Shown here one piece after another: positions 1 through 5,296 of a stretch of DNA of 5,482 nt; the stretch's first letter is position 1, and the number at the start of each line of letters is the position of its first letter. The stretch is taken from positions 1 to 5,482 of the forward strand of contig JAKAAE010000109.1 of the NCBI GenBank assembly GCA_021797225.1, written 5' to 3'. Made by a program: the position numbers and the translations under genes. Under the pieces are notes generated by a model. It ran no database searches, had not been told where the DNA came from, and worked only from the letters and a program-made list of their open reading frames with translations. The DNA comes from Thermoplasmata archaeon (lineage in GTDB: Archaea > Thermoplasmatota > Thermoplasmata > Thermoplasmatales > Thermoplasmataceae).

Positions 1-440
1 CCTTTTTTATTTTTCTATTTTATATAGCAAAAAAAACAAAATCAGGGGTTTATGGTGATGTAGTCCAGGTAGAAGAAGTATATCCTGCCTACTATGGTTT
101 ACTGGCACTTATTTCAATAGCCCTTGCATCCTATAATATGATAAATTCTGCACTGATAATATCCTATGTAACAGGCATAAATACATTTATTTCATCGTTC
201 TTCCTGCTAGGTTTCTTCGGATCCCTGCCAGAGATAATGATGATGTCTATTGCTATGAGAGATAAAAGAAAAGATGTATCCATAGGCCTGATAACAGGAA
301 GCACCGTGTATAAAGAAACTATTTTACTGTCTATTATCGCATTTATCGGAACCCTGACCTTTTATAACTCCATATTTTCTCTGATTATTATGGTAATTTT
401 TTCCGGTGTTCTCATAGTTTACACTCAAATTTTTAGATGA
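1..440 (+). CDS. Sodium/calcium exchanger (CaCA)-like membrane protein, C-terminal part
   Basis: The gene enters from the left edge; the open frame runs from position 3 to the TGA at 438-440, giving 145 visible residues. An ATG at 138 lies inside the protein and is probably not the start. The product is strongly hydrophobic with four to five likely membrane helices. Its best landmark is GSLPE (219-233), followed about 20 residues later by a G-x-x-x-GS element (285-302). This resembles the alpha repeat of cation/Ca2+ exchangers, usually G-T-S-x-P-E and then G-N-x-x-G-S-N, which lines the ion pathway. By position it would be the second alpha repeat. The match is divergent: the Thr before Ser is Gly, and the Asn after the second Gly-Ser is Thr. 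If the assignment holds, it is an inner-membrane cation antiporter of unknown substrate. It converges on infB with 9 bp between stops. The family call is inference from short motifs; another polytopic transporter remains possible. Confidence 0.6.
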   Translation, partial: FFIFLFYIAKKTKSGVYGDVVQVEEVYPAYYGLLALISIALASYNMINSALIISYVTGINTFISSFFLLGFFGSLPEIMMMSIAMRDKRKDVSIGLITGSTVYKETILLSIIAFIGTLTFYNSIFSLIIMVIFSGVLIVYTQIFR

Positions 441-449
441 ATATAAGTC

Positions 450-2192
450 TCAGAATCCCCAGAACTGATCTTCCTTTCTCTTGATTTTAATTAATTCTTC
501 CATCGTTTCTTTCATATCTGGGTCCATATCTTCGTCCTTGAGTTCTTTCACGATATTTGCAGGTACATCAACATAAAGATCTTCGCCGGCAAAAACCTGC
601 CTGTTAAGGGTAACGCCTTCAATTGCACATGAAAGTTCTGCTCCTTTATCTGCATACTGTGAATTTATATCTCCATCCCTCAGACTTTTTATTGTTCCTG
701 CATACTTATTTTTCCCGTTGATAAGCTTATCGCCAACCTTTACTCTACCAGAAAGAACCTTGATTCCAACAATAACGGGCTTGGCAGCCCTGAAAATATA
801 ATCCGGCATAATAACGAGTTTAGATGGTATCGGTCTGCTATTCTTGCTTTCTTCTTCCAGTTCATGTTTTTTGAATTCCAGCCATTTATTTAAATCGTCT
901 ATCATGGAATAGATTACATTGCCTGTAATGACGCGCACGCTGTTAGAATCCATTGCTTCCCTGGCATCGCTGGAAATATTTACATTGAAACCCACTATTA
1001 CGCGATCCATTGGATTATTCAATGTTGATACGTTTATTATGTCCTTTTTGGTAACATCGCCTATCTGGGCCTCCCTCACATTTATTTTATTCTGCTCCAT
1101 CTCATAGGCTATTGCTTCCAGTGATCCTATTGCCTCTGCTTTTATAGTTATACCGTTATCAGAAAGCTTTATATCAGGTTTTGATTCCTTTATGAGTTCA
1201 TCAAATGCGGTTTCTGTATTTCCATTCTTTACAGCAAGTATGGATGTACCTGATAAAACGTCAAGTTTATCGGTTATGAGTATTCGTATTCCTGCAGCGG
1301 CACTGACGCTATTTTTCTCTTCCAGACCTTTTTTACCCGATACAAGAATTGCCTTTACCCGGGTTACCGCTGGGCCAGATGAGGTGTTCAGTGCAATTTT
1401 ATCACTTTTATGCAATGTCCCCTGATATAGTATTGTATCCAGTGTTGTTCCCAGGGAATCTTCTTTTTTAATTTCTATGACTGAGCCCCTTACGGTTTTA
1501 TTCTCAAATTGTATACTATTTTCAAGGAATCTCTGTGCAAGCCCGGTCAATACCATGAGAATGTCCGGTACACCGATATTTAACTTCGCACTTATAGGTA
1601 CAATAGCAAAGGATTTTGTAAAATCAGTGATTCTATCATATCTATCTGATGATACGCCCCTGGCGTACAGATCATTGATAATTTTATAAATTTTTTCATC
1701 CAAAAGTTCTATATATTCCTGCCTCTGGATTTTTAGAGTATCCATAAATGAAGTATTTTTTGTATTCACAAAATATGGAATTAAATCGATTTTATTTGCT
1801 GCAATTATAAAAGGAGTTTTATATTTTTTTAATACATCGATTGATTCAATGGTCTGTGGCTTTAAACCCTCATTGATATCAATAACAAGTATGGCTATAT
1901 CAGCAAGTGCACCACCCATAGCACGCATGTTTGCAAATGCTACATGCCCAGGAGTGTCTATAAAAAGAAGACCGGGTATTTTAACCTGAATATTTTTAAA
2001 ATAATTTTTAATATTTGTTTCAAGCGTTTTTTTATCTATATCAGTAGCCCCGATTTTCTGTGTTATGCCACCAACTTCTTTCTTGGCGACCTTGGTTCCA
2101 CGTATATCATCCAGGAGTGTTGTTTTTCCATGATCTACATGTCCGAGGACACATACAATTGGTTCCCTTAAATTTTTTTTTGTGGTTTCCAT
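450..2192 (-). CDS. infB: Archaeal translation initiation factor aIF5B (IF-2 type GTPase)
   Basis: This is the cytoplasmic GTPase that promotes ribosomal subunit joining and initiator-tRNA placement. From the ATG at 2192 it has 580 residues, close to the usual size for intein-free archaeal aIF5B. The G domain is complete: P-loop GHVDHGKT (about 17-24), switch I GGIT with Thr44, DTPGH (79-83), NKID (133-136) and SAK (201-203). A domain II beta-barrel follows (about 235-345, with GTTLDTILY), then domain III and a second barrel, domain IV (about 460-560, IMPDYIFRAAKP). A TTG at 2198 is in frame and overlaps the ndk stop as TTGA. I prefer the ATG two codons later, 2 nt past that stop, but neither start has a strong Shine-Dalgarno and the TTG adds only two residues. 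It is last in the rpl7ae operon. No intein interrupts the P-loop region, and I see no clear terminator downstream, where the next gene lies head-on. Confidence 0.97.
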   Translation of the reverse strand: METTKKNLREPIVCVLGHVDHGKTTLLDDIRGTKVAKKEVGGITQKIGATDIDKKTLETNIKNYFKNIQVKIPGLLFIDTPGHVAFANMRAMGGALADIAILVIDINEGLKPQTIESIDVLKKYKTPFIIAANKIDLIPYFVNTKNTSFMDTLKIQRQEYIELLDEKIYKIINDLYARGVSSDRYDRITDFTKSFAIVPISAKLNIGVPDILMVLTGLAQRFLENSIQFENKTVRGSVIEIKKEDSLGTTLDTILYQGTLHKSDKIALNTSSGPAVTRVKAILVSGKKGLEEKNSVSAAAGIRILITDKLDVLSGTSILAVKNGNTETAFDELIKESKPDIKLSDNGITIKAEAIGSLEAIAYEMEQNKINVREAQIGDVTKKDIINVSTLNNPMDRVIVGFNVNISSDAREAMDSNSVRVITGNVIYSMIDDLNKWLEFKKHELEEESKNSRPIPSKLVIMPDYIFRAAKPVIVGIKVLSGRVKVGDKLINGKNKYAGTIKSLRDGDINSQYADKGAELSCAIEGVTLNRQVFAGEDLYVDVPANIVKELKDEDMDPDMKETMEELIKIKRKEDQFWGF

Positions 2193-2194
2193 AT

Positions 2195-2614
2195 TCAATA
2201 ATCCATTATCTCATTCTCATTAAAGAATATTTTATACTCGTGGTTATATGCTTCCTGAGAGTCAGATGCGTGAACTATATTTTCTTCTATGTTCAGAGAG
2301 AAGTCCCCTCTGATTGTTCCGGCCGCTGCCTTTGAACCGTCGGTGGCACCGGCAATATTTCTGCATGAAATTATTGCGTTATCACCTTCGAGTATTATTG
2401 CAACTATAGGACCGGATGTTAAATATGAAACAAGGCCTTCGAAGAACGGTTTAAGACTGTGGACACTATAGTGTTCCTTTGCCTTTGTTTCTGAAACTTT
2501 CATGAGCTTAAGAGACAAAACCTTTAAACCTTTGTTTTCAAATCTCGCGATTATATTCCCTATGAGATGCCTTTTAACACCATCGGGCTTTATGAGCACC
2601 AGTGTTCTTTCCAT
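2195..2614 (-). CDS. ndk: Nucleoside diphosphate kinase
   Basis: It transfers the gamma-phosphate of ATP to other (d)NDPs through a phosphohistidine, keeping GTP, CTP, UTP and dNTP pools balanced in the cytoplasm. The 139-residue length fits the family (about 130-155). The N-terminus ERTLVLIKPDGVKR carries the conserved Lys9. The GAT...AAAGTIRGDF segment (about 89-105) and the active-site signature NIVHASDS (112-119), with catalytic His115, are intact. Arg102 in TIRGD and Arg85 are the expected nucleotide-contacting residues. The ATG at 2614 lies 4 nt after the rpl24e stop, and the TGA at 2197-2195 lies 2 nt before the infB ATG, so it is cotranscribed with both. Placement between rpl24e and the aIF5B gene is a recurrent archaeal arrangement and plausibly ties GTP supply to the translation GTPase. 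The tail after the active site is short and ordinary. Confidence 0.97.
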   Translation of the reverse strand: MERTLVLIKPDGVKRHLIGNIIARFENKGLKVLSLKLMKVSETKAKEHYSVHSLKPFFEGLVSYLTSGPIVAIILEGDNAIISCRNIAGATDGSKAAAGTIRGDFSLNIEENIVHASDSQEAYNHEYKIFFNENEIMDY

Positions 2615-2618
2615 ACTA

Positions 2619-2816
2619 TTACGCCTTTCTCATTTCTTTTATACGATGATACTCGTTTGTCCATTTAACATTTCTCGCTGCTCTTTTGAGGTCAATCATA
2701 TTGGTCTTGCATTTCTTGGAGCAGAAATTCATTACATTTCCATCCTTTCTTATATAAATAATACCGGATGCAGGTTCAATATCATGTCCGCAGAAGATAC
2801 ATTTTCTATTTTCCAT
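2619..2816 (-). CDS. rpl24e: Large-subunit ribosomal protein L24e (zinc-finger protein)
   Basis: This is a small archaeal/eukaryotic-specific protein of the 50S subunit. From the ATG at 2816 it has 65 residues. Four cysteines form the zinc site: C6-x2-C9 (RKCIFCG) and C32-x3-C36 (FCSKKC). They are followed by the typical basic C-terminal half, including the RxVKWT element near residue 49. A GTG at 2825 would extend the protein by three residues and overlap the rps28e stop as GTGA. I chose the ATG because that GTG falls inside a good Shine-Dalgarno (AAGGTGA, 2828-2822) spaced 5 nt from the ATG, and because L24e proteins start just before the first Cys pair. It is the third gene of the operon, 5 nt after the rps28e stop and 4 nt before ndk. 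Confidence 0.95.
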   Translation of the reverse strand: MENRKCIFCGHDIEPASGIIYIRKDGNVMNFCSKKCKTNMIDLKRAARNVKWTNEYHRIKEMRKA

Positions 2817-2821
2817 TTTAT

Positions 2822-2828
2822 TCACCTT
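2822..2828 (-). promoter_or_regulatory. Shine-Dalgarno of rpl24e, containing the rps28e stop codon
   Basis: Read on the minus strand the site is AAGGTGA followed by ATAAA and the ATG at 2816. GGTGA matches the archaeal anti-Shine-Dalgarno, and the spacing is 5 nt. Its last three bases are the TGA stop of rps28e, so a ribosome finishing S28e sits on the start signal of L24e. This decides the L24e start: the upstream in-frame GTG is part of the binding site. Confidence 0.75.
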
Positions 2829-3031
2829 ATAGATAACCTTCTGGCCTCTCTTGCAGTTTCTCTCAGCATGAGTATATCACCTACTTTTACCGGACCGAGA
2901 ACGTTTCTTGCAATTATACGGCCCTGATCTTTGCCTTCGAGAACCCTTACCTTCACGGTTGTTGCCTCTCCGGTCATACCGGTTCTACCCATTAATTCCA
3001 CTACTTCAGCTGGAGTTGCATCATCTGCCAT
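2822..3031 (-). CDS. rps28e: Small-subunit ribosomal protein S28e
   Basis: This small OB-fold protein of the archaeal/eukaryotic 30S/40S subunit lies near the mRNA exit. It has 69 residues, normal for the family. The diagnostic features are the central beta-strand sequence [20 protein letters not shown] and the hallmark C-terminus [11 protein letters not shown], which is almost invariant in S28e. The ATG at 3031 is the only reasonable start. A GTGAT element (3041-3037), 5 nt upstream, serves as its Shine-Dalgarno and includes the stop codon of rpl7ae. It is second in the translation operon, 6 nt after rpl7ae and 5 nt before the rpl24e ATG. Nothing appears abnormal. Confidence 0.97.
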   Translation of the reverse strand: MADDATPAEVVELMGRTGMTGEATTVKVRVLEGKDQGRIIARNVLGPVKVGDILMLRETAREARRLSIR

Positions 3032-3036
3032 AAAGC

Positions 3037-3041
3037 ATCAC
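3037..3041 (-). promoter_or_regulatory. Shine-Dalgarno of rps28e, containing the rpl7ae stop codon
   Basis: On the minus strand GTGAT lies 5 nt before the S28e ATG (3031), and its TGA is the stop of rpl7ae (3040-3038). It matches five bases of the GGTGAT core. The layout is the same as at the rps28e/rpl24e junction and suggests translational coupling. Confidence 0.55.
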
Positions 3042-3655
3042 TCTTCACTTTCTTCTGAATCTTTGCTCTTCTTGCCTGTTTTCTTTTCAGCTTTCTTGGG
3101 CTCTTTCTTTTCCTTCTTTTCTTCCTTTGATTCAGATTCCTTTTCCTTCTTTGCAGCTTTCTTGGGCTCTTTCTTTTCCTTCTTTTCTTCCTTTGCTTCT
3201 GACCCTTCGGCTGTCTCGGCAGGGGCTGCTTCAGCTACTTCTTCCTTTTTCTTGTCTTCCTTGGCAGGAGCTTTCTTCTTTTCTTCTTTTCCAGTCTTTG
3301 CACTTTCTATGGACGATAAAAGGTTCTTGTATGCCTCGTCATTCTTTCCGAAATCGGTAACTGCAATAGAAGCTGCAGATGCAATACCAACCTTTAATCC
3401 CAGGTCGTTTTTATTCTTCACGTAAGTATAGGGAACTTTCCTCTCCTCACAAAGTACGGGAATATAGAACACAACCTCAGGGGGGGATACATCTTCTGCA
3501 ATAACGACAACCTTGGCTTCTCCTCTCTCTATAGCTTTCACAACCTCATTTGTCCCTTTCTTAATCTTACCAGATCTGTATGAATTTTCTACAAAATCCA
3601 ATGCATCTTTGACTAACGATTCGGGAGCTTCAAACTTTACATAAGTGTTTTCCAT
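3038..3655 (-). CDS. rpl7ae: Ribosomal protein L7Ae with long Lys/Glu-rich C-terminal tail
   Basis: L7Ae binds kink-turn RNA in the 50S subunit and is also a core protein of archaeal box C/D and H/ACA sRNPs and of RNase P. Residues 1-120 form a complete core: KKGTNEVVKAIERG (32-45, the RNA-contacting helix), VVVIAEDVSPPE (49-60) and LCEERKVPYTYV (68-79). The family is usually about 120 residues, but here the protein is 205 long. Residues 121-205 are a low-complexity tail of Lys, Glu, Ala and Ser with no hydrophobic core, ending in the acidic DSEESEE. The tail contains a 22-residue unit present twice (KEEKKEKKEPKKA). It is probably disordered or helical and charged, and could contact rRNA or other proteins; its function is unknown. 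The ATG at 3655 is fixed by a strong AAGGAGG 6 nt upstream. It is first in the operon, so its level sets that of the downstream translation genes. Confidence 0.95.
   Translation of the reverse strand: MENTYVKFEAPESLVKDALDFVENSYRSGKIKKGTNEVVKAIERGEAKVVVIAEDVSPPEVVFYIPVLCEERKVPYTYVKNKNDLGLKVGIASAASIAVTDFGKNDEAYKNLLSSIESAKTGKEEKKKAPAKEDKKKEEVAEAAPAETAEGSEAKEEKKEKKEPKKAAKKEKESESKEEKKEKKEPKKAEKKTGKKSKDSEESEE
3088..3129 (-). repeat. 42-bp direct repeat, copy nearer the 3' end of rpl7ae
   Basis: This stretch is identical base for base to 3154-3195, with a 66-bp (22-codon) period. It encodes the KEEKKEKKEPKKA part of the L7Ae tail. Identity at synonymous positions indicates a recent in-frame duplication rather than convergent charged residues. 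The coding strand is almost entirely purine. Confidence 0.9.
3154..3195 (-). repeat. 42-bp direct repeat, copy nearer the 5' end of rpl7ae
   Basis: This is the partner of the copy at 3088-3129. The perfect match ends at the flanking bases on each side (3153/3087 and 3196/3130 differ). Gain or loss of one 66-bp unit would keep the reading frame and change the tail by 22 residues. Confidence 0.9.
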
Positions 3656-3661
3656 GATAAT

Positions 3662-3668
3662 CCTCCTT
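3662..3668 (-). promoter_or_regulatory. Strong Shine-Dalgarno of rpl7ae
   Basis: The minus strand reads AAGGAGG, then six bases, then the ATG at 3655. This is a near-ideal match to the 16S 3' end at an ideal distance. It is the best ribosome-binding site in the window, as expected for the lead gene of a highly expressed ribosomal operon. Confidence 0.85.
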
Positions 3669-3693
3669 CACTTCTGGATGGTATTATAAACTG

Positions 3694-3702
3694 TAATATA
3701 AA
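3694..3702 (-). promoter_or_regulatory. Putative TATA box of the rpl7ae operon
   Basis: The minus strand reads TTTATATTA, close to the archaeal TATA consensus. Counting about 25-27 nt from its centre puts transcription start near 3671-3673, giving a leader of about 17 nt that just includes the Shine-Dalgarno. A second TTTATAAT (about 3684-3691) lies nearer the gene and would leave too little room for that site. This is inferred from position and composition. Confidence 0.5.
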
Positions 3703-3795
3703 TATTTAGAATAAGTCTACGTTTCGTGTCATTCAAAATCTATAACCGCCTGGTTTGTAGAATTATCTTTAATATGCCATTTTCGTATACTATCA

Positions 3796-3809
3796 ATATT
3801 ATATAATAT
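3796..3809. repeat. 14-bp AT-only palindrome
   Basis: ATATTATATAATAT is a perfect inverted repeat with no spacer, roughly mid-way between the two divergent genes. It could be an operator for a dimeric regulator. Perfect AT palindromes of this size also arise by chance in such AT-rich DNA. Confidence 0.3.
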
Positions 3810-3947
3810 ATGCAGACATTTTATAATTTTGTTGATAAAATAAATTACAGTAAATACTGAAAATTCTAATGCTATCCAGATATTCTGTTTCCTAAATAAC
3901 GGAAAATTATCAAAGAAGGCGACATAAATTCAATGTTCTGTTACGAA

Positions 3948-3956
3948 TAAATATAT
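3948..3956 (+). promoter_or_regulatory. Putative TATA box of the MFS gene, suggesting a leaderless transcript
   Basis: TAAATATAT is centred about 26 nt upstream of the ATG at 3978. Archaeal transcription usually starts at that distance from the TATA centre, so the mRNA would begin at or near the start codon. An in-frame ATG at 3957 overlaps the end of this element and would lie upstream of the predicted transcription start, so 3978 is the better start. The GGAG at 3971-3974 is only 3 nt from that ATG, too close to be a convincing ribosome-binding site. Confidence 0.45.
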
Positions 3957-4064
3957 ATGAGTTTAAATTCGGAGTTTATGAGTGAAAAAACAGATGTACT
4001 TGCAGCATCAATGATCGGTACCATAATTGAATGGTATGGAATTTTTATTTTCTCATCTGGAGCG

Positions 4065-4076
4065 ATATATATATAG
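4065..4076 (+). other. Frameshift site 1 of the MFS gene: (AT)5 run and in-frame TAG
   Basis: The first frame reads Ala-Ile-Tyr-Ile then TAG. The neighbouring frame reads Ile-Tyr-Ile-Glu-Arg-Thr-Phe-Tyr-Pro, the natural continuation. Removing one AT unit joins them exactly, and a single missing base just before GAG would do so with one extra residue. The break could lie as far upstream as about 4038, but this dinucleotide run is the most slip-prone spot. Confidence 0.65.
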
Positions 4077-4207
4077 AGAGAACTTTTTATCCGAATGTTA
4101 GTGTAGCCGAGGGTCTTTTATTAGTATTGTTAACATTTGCCCTTGGGTTTATAACAAGACCGGTTGGCGCCTACGTATTCGGACATTTTGGAGATAAACT
4201 GGGAAGG

Positions 4208-4213
4208 AAAAAA
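4208..4213 (+). other. Frameshift site 2 of the MFS gene: A6 run
   Basis: Upstream the frame reads GRKK then YYF-stop. From the A run onward another frame reads I-LLLTLLISG, which is what the family shows after GRKK. Adding one A (A6 to A7) restores GRKKILLLTLL without changing any other residue, so a one-base loss in the homopolymer explains the break. Confidence 0.8.
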
Positions 4214-5270
4214 TACTACTTTTGACCCTTCTTATCTCCGGAATTTCAACTGGGCTTACTGGTCTAATCCCTTCAGAGGCAAGCATCGGAGCACTTGCTA
4301 TAGTTCTGTTGGTGATACTGAGACTTGTGCTCGGGTTTGGACTTGGAGGAGAGTGGGGAGGTGCAATGTTATTAACCATTGAAACCTTCAAAAAAAGAAG
4401 AGGATTTTATTCTTCATTTGTCCAGTCCACAGTCGGCATCGGACTGTTGCTGGGTACAGCAATATTTATTCCGCTTGTGTACGTATTTCCTTCTTCATTT
4501 ATGGATTCTATTGGATGGAGAATCCCATTCCTGGCGAGCTTCGTAATAGTTATAATAGGAGTCTTTATCAGACTTAAGGTGAAAGAAACACCTGTATTCG
4601 AGGCAGAGAAGAAAAAGAACAGGCTTTTGAAATCACCTGAGAAGGAATTATTTACAAAGCACTGGAAAGAAGTTATAGTCGGAACGCTGCTTGCCGGATC
4701 ATCTGGAAATTTCTTCTATTTTGCAATTTCTCTTCTACCTGTAATGTTCGAGGATATGAAGGCAATAACCGTACTGGTGGGACTGATAGGCACTGCCATA
4801 TTCGGTATACTCGATATAATATTTGTATTCGTCGGTGGCCAGATATCTGATAAGAGAGGCAGGAGGGTGATTATTGCCGGGGCCAATTTGCTTGCGCTTA
4901 TTGTTCTGTTTCCATCAATCTACCTGATCGGTCCGGGATATTTCATTTTATTCCTGTCCTTGTTCGCGGTTGCCCATGGCTTGAGTTATTCCCCGATGGG
5001 GGCTATGATTTCTGAAATATTTCCCACGAGAGTTAGGTACTCAGGAAATTCCGCGAGCTACCAGTATGGAAATTCATTTATTGGTGGTCCGGCTCCCTAT
5101 GTTTCTGACCTTCTGGGAACACTGGAATACGCTCTTTATCCTGTATTTACCCTGATTTTTATATTGATTGCATTAGGTGTCATATATAAATCAAAGGAAA
5201 CAGATAACATGTCGCTAGAAGAGTCTGATAGTGGAACGGAAAGCATTACATGAATCAAATTATTATCATA

Positions 5271-5277
5271 TTTTTTT
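5271..5277 (+). terminator. Oligo-T terminator after the MFS gene
   Basis: A run of seven T lies 17 nt past the transporter stop, in the 43-bp gap between two converging genes. Archaeal intrinsic termination relies on such U-rich tracts without a required hairpin. I see no stable stem-loop beside it. Confidence 0.4.
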
Positions 5278-5296
5278 AAAACGATAATTATAATTT

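Larger units (their letters stand above)
3656..3977. other. Divergent intergenic region between rpl7ae and the MFS gene
   Basis: These 322 bp separate two genes pointing away from each other and are very AT-rich. They hold the rpl7ae promoter and ribosome-binding site at the left end and a TATA-like element of the transporter at the right end. The middle (about 3710-3940) holds no open frame of useful length, no tRNA-like fold and no repeat. The only structure I see there is the 14-bp all-AT palindrome at 3796-3809. Confidence 0.7.
3978..5253 (+). pseudogene. MHS-type MFS transporter (metabolite:H+ symporter), broken by two frameshifts
   Basis: Joined across two frame changes, this is an about 425-residue, 12-helix transporter of the metabolite:H+ symporter group (relatives include KgtP, ProP and ShiA), which carry organic acids or compatible solutes with protons. 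Family motifs run in order: MIGTIIEWY (4011-4037), RPV and GHFGDKLGRKK (loop 2-3, to 4213), GGEWGG (4345-4362), WRIPFL and VKETPVFE in the first half, and SEIFPTRVRYSG (5011-5046) late. The frame from 3978 stops at TAG 4074-4076, the next segment is read one base back to TGA 4223-4225, and the rest is read in a third frame to TGA 5251-5253. The first break sits at or near an (AT)5 run, the second in A6 (4208-4213). The last 340 codons show no damage, so the lesions are recent, are sequencing errors, or are bypassed. TTG at 4222 opens the long segment but would lack the first two helices. Substrate cannot be told. Confidence 0.85.

Noticed and set aside
441..449. A shared bidirectional terminator between the exchanger-like gene and infB
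   Set aside because: Nine bases between stops leave no room, and no oligo-T run is evident on either strand at the junction.
2100..2192. Possible intein in the aIF5B P-loop, a known insertion site in some archaea
   Set aside because: GHVDHGKTTLL is continuous and the protein has normal intein-free length.
919..2335. Plus-strand open frames of 60-91 codons opposite infB and ndk
   Set aside because: These are shadows of conserved genes with no recognisable protein features and no plausible ribosome-binding sites.
2502..3425. Two long plus-strand open frames (2502-2927 and 2931-3425) opposite the ribosomal protein genes
   Set aside because: They are antisense to certain genes, have skewed Ser/Phe-rich composition reflecting the Lys/Glu tail read backwards, and show no start signals or family motifs.
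3656..3690. A kink-turn in the rpl7ae leader for L7Ae autoregulation
   Set aside because: A 4-bp ATCC/GGAT pairing exists (3676-3679 with 3660-3663), but the required tandem GA arrangement is absent on one strand and the predicted transcription start probably excludes half of it.
3774..3806. A short ATG-led frame in the intergenic region
   Set aside because: It has only ten codons with no ribosome-binding site and no evidence of translation.
3957..3977. In-frame ATG at 3957 as the MFS start
   Set aside because: It overlaps the TATA-like element and lies upstream of the predicted transcription start; family N-termini fit the ATG at 3978.
4149..4391. An 80-codon minus-strand frame and a 72-codon plus-strand frame across the MFS break
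   Set aside because: Both overlap conserved transporter motifs in the wrong frames and have Pro/Ser- or Trp-rich composition unlike a real protein.
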